From the NCBI GenBank assembly GCA_019054805.1, contig JAHQIY010000002.1, forward strand, positions 6,386,001 through 6,450,000: a DNA stretch of 64,000 nt, read 5' to 3'. Below, in pieces: positions 57,510-64,000 of this stretch. Position 1 is the stretch's first letter; each line of letters starts with the position of its first letter. The notes beneath the pieces were generated by a model that worked only from the letters and a program-made list of their open reading frames with translations, was not told the DNA's origin and searched no databases. The position numbers were made by a program, and so were the translations under genes. The DNA is from Brachionus manjavacas. Lineage: Eukaryota > Rotifera > Eurotatoria > Ploima > Brachionidae.

Positions 57510-58320
57510 CACCACTCGGCGGCCAAAGCCAACTCCATTCTTGGACAACTCCGCCAGGCCTTCCATGCCTGGAATCCTCAATCCTTCAAGTCCCTGTACA
57601 CTGCTTTTGTCCGACCCCACCTCGAATATGCCACCTCAGTATGGAATCCCCATAGACGAGCAGATGTAAGGATCATCGAAAACATCCAAAGGAGAGCAAA
57701 CAAACTAGTAGGCCGCATCAGAGACCGTAGCTACCAAGACAGGCTCGCCATCCTGAACCTAACCACCCTCGAATCACGCAGATCAAGGGGTGATCTCATC
57801 TCCCACTACAAGATCGCAAATGGACTACTTGACGTCAAATGGCTAGCCTCAACCAATTTTATGTCGTCCATCGCCTGCCACGGTCCAGCCAACGCAATCA
57901 GGGGTCACAAAAAACGCCTTTTTGTCCAACTATCCAACTGCCCGGCGCGAACAAACTTCCTAAATAACAGAGTTGCATCTATTTGGAACAACCTTGCGTC
58001 CTCGACAGTCAACGCTCCAACCCTTAACAGCTTCAAGGCCCGCCTCGACATACATCTTGCCCGCACGAACACCACCACCACCTAAACCTCAACGACCAAC
58101 CATGGCCCAGTCAGTGAGACGGTGAGTCGAAGGCCTGGGCACTCCCCAGAAGCGTTTACGCTAGGACTGGAGTGGCCTTAGCTAGAAAACTCATCGTCCC
58201 ACATTCCTTCTTGCCAAACGCACAACCAGTCATCATAGCGATTCAAGTTGTTTTGGATTGCTTGCAGGGTGATTCCCTGCTATGACTCAATTTATTATTA
58301 TTATTACTCAAGCTTTAAAT
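57510..58320 (+). mobile_element. GC-rich 5'-truncated LINE (family D) with intact C-terminal frame
   Basis: An abrupt switch from AT-rich to markedly C/G-rich DNA at about 57510. One uninterrupted frame to the stop at 58083-58085 reads SAAKANSILGQLRQAF, SLYTAFVRPHLEYATSVWNP, IIENIQRRANKLVGRIRDRS, YQDRLAILNLTTLESRRSRG, DLISHYKIANGLLD and FLNNRVASIWNNLASS. This is the post-RT domain of CR1/L2-like LINEs (KAN.xLG, VRPxLEYA, RRATKL, RRxRGDLI). The 3' UTR to about 58310 ends in TTATTATTATTATTA, the short tandem tail typical of such elements. Codons mostly end in C, the opposite of host usage. Confidence 0.85.
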
Positions 58321-58941
58321 TTATACAACATTCCGAGACAGATCTTTTTAACTAATCTTTTTAACTAGAAAAAAATCAAACATAAAATTTGTTTTGAATT
58401 CGTTAATAATTCGTTTAAATTTTTTTCTAAATAGTTATGTTGTAGCGAATATTTAAAAGAATAATAATAAAGAATATTTTAAATATTTATATTTTTAAAA
58501 ATAACACTTAAAATCCTTTTTTTAATTATTATCGGGCTAATTGGGTGAATTCGGTGAATATCCTGAAAAAGAGGTCAGTTCTCGGGCTAAATATTTACAA
58601 AATCAGGGGTAACTGGGTTAACTAAATTCACCTAATAAGGCCTCATCCAATTGACCGCAGGAGGTAAAGGGGTGACTAGAAAAAATTGATCTATGGTTTA
58701 CTCTTAATTTTGTTATTGAAAATTAAATCTATAAATGATTTATCGTTTCTTTGTAATTTAATAAAGATTGTTGATTTTTTAATGTTGGTGAATTAAATAT
58801 AGCTGTATATCAACTCAAAGTGAAATTGATAATCTGAAATGAATAATGCTAGATATTTTTGGACGAAAATAAGGATTTATGATCTTCAAAATTAAGACCC
58901 CAAGAACAAATTAGACGGAAAACTGATAATATTTTATTATT
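58321..58941. other. AT-rich spacer
   Basis: Between the GC-rich LINE and the TARBP1 stop. It contains GGTGAATTCGGTGAATA and other loosely repeated GGGTGAATT/GGTTAACT words around 58550-58640. No gene is seen. Confidence 0.4.
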
Positions 58942-61900
58942 TTATTTCAAAGAATGTTGTTTAGTGTATTCCCATATTGCCAAGGCGGCTGATACATGCA
59001 CATTCAAAGACCGAATAATTCCCAACTGCGGTATTTCAACACAATAATCTAGCATTTGAATTAAATCGACTGGAATGCCTTCTTTTTCATTCCTATGGTT
59101 ATTTCAATATAAAATTTTTTGTTAAAATAAAAATTTTTATATTACCCCAAAATTAAAACTGTATTTGATGGAAAATTGAATTCATTCATTTGAACACTAT
59201 TTGCAGTTTGTTCTAAACCAATTAACACATGACCATTATACTTCATTTCAAGCAAATATGTTTTTAAATATTTGACTGGAACCTAAATTTTTTAAAATTG
59301 TATTCGAACAAAATTGAAAAATAACTGTAGCGATTGCTACATGGATTTAAAGAAAATTTATGAAAATATTCTAAATCTAGCTAGTTATTTAAAAAAACAA
59401 TATTTAGCCTTTCCAAAAATTTAATAAAAATTTTAAAAATAATTTTTATCTTTTAACACTTTGCCAAAATTTACATTAAATGAAATAGCTTTTATATATA
59501 AACCTACCTCTTTGATATTTAGCCACTTTTCTGACGTTACAGACAAATTTTGAAATAGTTTATCCTGCAGGTATCGAATGCTACCGACTACAAATTCTTT
59601 GACATTAAAAATTTCACAAGTTCTTGATATTCCACCCAAGTTGGTTCCTTTGTCAATTAAAGATGATACCAAAATTAAACCGTGCTTGGATAAATTTTTC
59701 TTTCGACTAATATTGTCCAAGTCATCTTCATTCGGCATCAGAACATGCCATGGTATTATCTTTTTTTGTAAGTCCTCGATGGATACATTTGGCTCATAAA
59801 GACTGTCGTCTTTCAAAGCTAAAATTCAATTTAAATTTAAGCCAGAACTCATGAGTAAAATTAAAATGAAAACCTGAAAATTTCCAAACACCAGGTGAGC
59901 AATTTTTCAGTGTGGACTCTGGACTTTTTAAACCTATTGGTAAATCTAAATTATTGTCATGCTCTGTTAAATCAAACACTGATTTGTCCAGCACAATTGA
60001 TAAAAAATTTTCTTTCTTTACCAATTCTTCTTCGATTAAACCACTTAGATACGGAAGCCAGTAAAAAATTGTCTAAAAAAATTAAATTAGATTTTGTATA
60101 GAATTTTTTTTTTAGTAAACCTCAATCGAATAGTCCTCAACAGGATTAAATTGAAAATAGAAATGATTGACTAAAATATTTGCGTGTCTACCTTTTCTTT
60201 TTAAAAAGTTTAAATAAAAAAAACATTTAAATTTAAAAAAAAAAAACTAACTCTGTTATATTTTCTGAAATAATCGAAAATATTTGTCGGCTCAAAATTT
60301 TAATGCTTTGGTTTTCAATAATTTCTGGCTGATTGAGTCCAGTTTTTATATCTGGGTACGGATCGTTCAAAAGCTTGCTTAATTTTAACAAAGAAGCTTC
60401 AACGTAAGTTCTAATGTGAAAATTGCTTGATAAAATTTGAGATAAAATGACCGCTAAGAGTCCATTCAAATAGACAATTTTTTCTGAATCATTATTTAAA
60501 AGAGGTGCTAAATTAGTGAGTATTGTTAGCCATGAGGATGTGTAGCCAACTTTTTTGCTAGAAAAATTTTTTAAACTATCAAATAAATCATCAAAATTTA
60601 GATTGTTATTTTTGGATTTAAAAAGCAAAATTCTTATGGTTAACCACTCTACCAGGATTCGGATAGATGGCTGAGTTTCATTTACCAAGCATTCTTGCGC
60701 ATAGTCGTACAGCATGTCATAGTTAGATGAATTTATTTTTTCCAACAAAGTCAACAGTGTTTGCCATATCCGGAATCTCTCCCGATGAACCAAAGAATTT
60801 ATATAAAGCTTTAGATTGCCGTCAAGAATAAGTTTATCTTTCTCGATTAGCTTATTTAAAAGTAAAGTATAGGAATTTTCTTCTAGATCTGACTTATTGT
60901 TCAAGTAGTAGTAAAGAGCCTTCATTCTAATTGCTGAATCATTCAAATAATCCCTAAAGAATAATTTAGACAATTTAAAAAATAAAATATAAAATATTTT
61001 TTCTTACGCTTTTAAAAGTTGATTAGTTCCGAAATTTTTCCCCAATGATTCAACAAACATTTCAATATCTCGAATATATCTTAATAAAATAATCAATAAA
61101 ATTAGAAATTTATTATTTTGATTACTTTTTTTCCTTTCGATAAACATCACCATAAATTAGAAAACTGACTGTTACATTTATAAAATATTCATTCGAATTA
61201 TCTTTTAATTTGGACAAAAATTGGAAAAAATATTTTGCTAAGAGTTTTCCGACTCCGGTTTTTTCATTTCCTCGGCTAATAATATCTTGACAAATCTAGT
61301 GTACTGGTTTAGGCCTTTTAAAAAATTATATAATTAAAATTAATACTTTGACAATTAATCCTTTAAAAAGATTATCCTCATCAAAATCCAACAGTTCTGG
61401 TGCAAGTAGAATATCTAAGAATTCGCTTAAAGAGTCATAAAAATTTTTAACATCTTCGGCTATTTCCCAAATTTGTGAGTAAAGAACTTTAAGCAAGTCC
61501 ACGAATTTTTCGCGATAACAACGAGTTTCCTTTAAATCTTTTTAATTTAAATTTAAAAAAAAAAGAAAATACTTGATTTGTATTGATTAGATATTTGAAA
61601 CCTTTAGCGCATCTGACAAGTGAAGTCAAAAATCCGGCTGGAGTAATATCGGCAAAATTTAAGAATTTATTCAGTAAAATCTCAATTGACAATACTTCAT
61701 TATCATTTACAATATTTAAAATTTTTTGTAAATCCACAAGAATAAAATCACACACTGTCCATATAAGTTGACAGCATTTTCCATTAAAAATTGAATAATT
61801 TTCTAAAATATTTTCCCTAACAACTTCCGGTAAATCTCTAATAAATATATCATTCAAATAGCCAGAATTCAATTTAATCTAATTTCTTACTTTCTTAAGG

Positions 61901-64000
61901 TTATAATGTCCGATTTAGAAAACGTTCTAAAATTTAGAAGAGCTATCAGAAAGTTTTTGTGATTAATGTTGGATATTTCTTCGCGAATTTTATTATAAAA
62001 GTCTGTTTTTATCAAAGCACTGAAAAATGACAGCATAATGATTTTTTTCCATTCATGACTCAAACTCTGTAAAATGATATAGAAAAACATTATAAAAATA
62101 AATAAGATATTTACATTCTGAAATGATGTATCAGTTAAAGCAAAAATTATATTCGGCAACATTGCACGAGATATTTTTGTCCATAATTTTGGCAAAACCG
62201 TTTTTTCAAATGAAATTGAATTATTTTTAAATGTGAGTAAATTTTGAATTAGATCACAAAAATCGAAAAGATTGTCAAATAAAAACGCCTTTCAAATATC
62301 AAAAATTTATGATAATATTTTTTTGAAATTTTATTTATTTACATGTTCACTATTGAAGTCCGATTTTCTCAATATATAGTCCAAAATATCTGCTATGACA
62401 TGATTGTAAAGGTGTTCAATCGCCAAATACGAAGAAGAGTCTCTGTTTGCAAAATTTGAACCTAAGTTATACAAATTAGACCCCAATTAAGATAAAAATT
62501 TAGTTTAAAAATTAAAAAATTAACTTCTTATAATATTGACCATGTAGTTAAATGTAAATATTGTTCTTTCAATTACACCAGAACTTCTATAGGCATACTT
62601 ATTACATGATGTTATTCGGTCAGACATTATATCCAAAATAGGATTATAGATAGCCTCGAATTTGCAATCCATTAGGATGAGCAAAATTTTAGCCAATTTA
62701 TTAGAAGTGAAAATAGTCGAGAACTGGTCTGAAGATTGATCATTAGTGAACACATTGAATTCATTAAGCAAAAAATTTTTGAATAATAAATTATTTTTTT
62801 CCAAAGCTAGGCAATTTTTGACCCAATCTACCAGCAAAAACCAAGTTGAATTTTGGTAAACCAAACATTCTTTGTTCGACAAAGAGTTGATTATGTCGAT
62901 AACATTTTTCAAGGTTTGCTCGTTTAAATCTTTTGCCTTATTAAAAAAATAAATAAAAAAATTTATTCAAAAAATTTATAATTCCTTTTTACTTGGACAT
63001 GCTTGATGACAAATTTTATTAAAAAATTTTGGGTTGAACTTCTTAATAGGATCTCTTGGGTTGTCAAAGCACAGGTAATTATTTTACTTAAAAAATTCCA
63101 AAATAAATGATATTAAAAAACTATTACAAATTACTAAATGCTTTTAAATATTTGATCATTTAAATTATTTGTAGACTCTATATCCAGTTCATACAAAGTC
63201 TTGCTAATAAACATCAAACAAGTAGCATTCCATGAATAGGTGTTGAGTGTTTTGCAAAAAGTTTCCAAAAAATCAGCTAGAAAAAACAATTAATAGAGAT
63301 TTTTGTCTTTGCCACTGATACTTTTGGTTAGTTGATTAGGTAAAATATTGAGGTAACTGCGCATGAAATTCGAAAAAGAAATGGCAACTTTCGGACAGCT
63401 GTCTACATAAGGTGAATCTTCGGATCTGCAATTAATTTGATAATTTATTTATAATTTTAATAAAAAATTATTTATTATAATTAATAAATAAAATCAATTA
63501 TAAAAAATTTAATAAAAATAAACTTTTAACCTTTTGAAAATATGGGATTTTGGTATTGTTATCAATAATTCATTGAGGATAAAATTATTTATCTGATTTA
63601 TAAATTTTGCCCGGTTTTCTTCCATATTTTTGGGAATTTTTTCGATGAGTAAATAAATTTTTGACTGTAAAAAACAATTGACAGCCCATCGTACAATAAA
63701 TTTGCTTTCATGTAAAAAAGCTCGTTTAAAAAGAACCAACAGCCAAGAGTAATGAAATTGATTTTTATTAATAGCTTCTAAGATGTTGACTACTTTGACC
63801 AAAGAGGGCTTAATAATATGAACCTTGAACAAAAAATAAAGGTATAAGAAAAATCATCTTTTTAGAAAACTATTTACAGAGGTCTCTTCAAGTAGCTCTA
63901 TGCACAAAAAGAAATCATTCCACATTTTTGAGTTTGATTGGTAAAGATGGACCTTTTCTGAGTCAAAAGTGTCGAAAAATTCCGACTTAATTTCCATTTT
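58942..64000 (-). CDS. TARBP1: TARBP1-like RNA ribose 2'-O-methyltransferase (5' end outside window)
   Basis: SAM-dependent SpoU/TrmH-type methyltransferase with a long helical-repeat N-terminal region; homologues methylate G18 of tRNA. Confident 3' exons: 61295-61126, 61079-61008, 60953-60252, 60196-60121, 60072-59874, 59818-59508, 59282-59146 and 59092-58942, all phase-consistent. Further 5' coding blocks lie near 61872-61530, 62195-61887, 62912-62520, 63832-63530 and 64000-63880. SpoU motif 1 is [20 protein letters not shown], motif 2 TVLILGNEKEGIP, and motif 3 [36 protein letters not shown] and [14 protein letters not shown] match the pre-catalytic region. Most introns are about 50 bp; one is 225 bp (59283-59507). 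An ATG at 63995-63997 exists, but family alignment suggests ~300 residues lie further upstream. Confidence 0.9.

Noticed and set aside
1-64000. tRNA genes, rRNA, CRISPR arrays or bacterial operons
   Set aside because: None recognised by eye; the spliceosomal introns and metazoan families exclude a prokaryotic reading. A tRNA scan could still reveal a missed tRNA.

Overview
The window is eukaryotic nuclear DNA from a small-genome animal. It is very AT-rich (I judge roughly three quarters A+T by eye). Genes are split by very short GT-AG introns, nearly all 44-60 bp, and carry metazoan families: an ionotropic glutamate receptor, a neuronal calcium sensor, FUT8, MFSD12, TARBP1, CCDC87 and an ANKRD11/12-type C-terminal domain. 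Short introns, AT-richness and a possible operon would suit a small lophotrochozoan such as a rotifer, but the sequence does not prove the taxon.

Layout. 0.3-11.9 kb is a compact housekeeping block: DDX6-type RNA helicase (-), a tiny GFGRG-repeat secreted peptide (-), short-chain acyl-CoA dehydrogenase (+), methylcrotonoyl-CoA carboxylase beta (-) and alpha-1,6-fucosyltransferase FUT8 (-). 12-24 kb holds an unidentified exon, a palindromic MITE, an RTE-like LINE remnant, an ANKRD11/12-like C-terminal-domain protein (-) and a tail-to-tail pair of Tctex-type dynein light chains with a decayed third copy. 24-36 kb is a transposon graveyard: two near-identical 545-bp pieces of LINE family A flank a longer LINE B. 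One LINE A copy carries a 1152-bp fold-back hAT-like element with a perfect 8-bp target duplication. A Tc1 transposase remnant follows. 37-43 kb has an MFSD12-like transporter and a hippocalcin/neurocalcin protein, separated by gene-poor AT-rich DNA. 44.4-45.1 kb is a long inverted-repeat element holding a 68-aa ORF. 45.7-54.4 kb is gene-dense: CCDC87 (+), a kainate/AMPA-type glutamate receptor (+) starting only 12 bp after the CCDC87 stop, and SUMO (-). 55-58 kb has two more LINE fragments, one strikingly GC-rich. 58.9 kb to the window end is TARBP1 (-), a tRNA/RNA ribose methyltransferase whose 5' end lies outside.

Functional links: ACADS and MCCC2 both work in mitochondrial acyl-CoA catabolism (MCCC2 in leucine breakdown). 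The calcium sensor and glutamate receptor are neuronal. CCDC87 and dynein light chains fit ciliated or sperm cells. Nothing beyond the tight CCDC87-receptor junction suggests co-regulation. I built the exon joins by hand from reading frame, GT-AG sites and family alignment from memory. For most genes the summed exon lengths are exact multiples of three. I recognised no tRNA or rRNA genes and no CRISPR.
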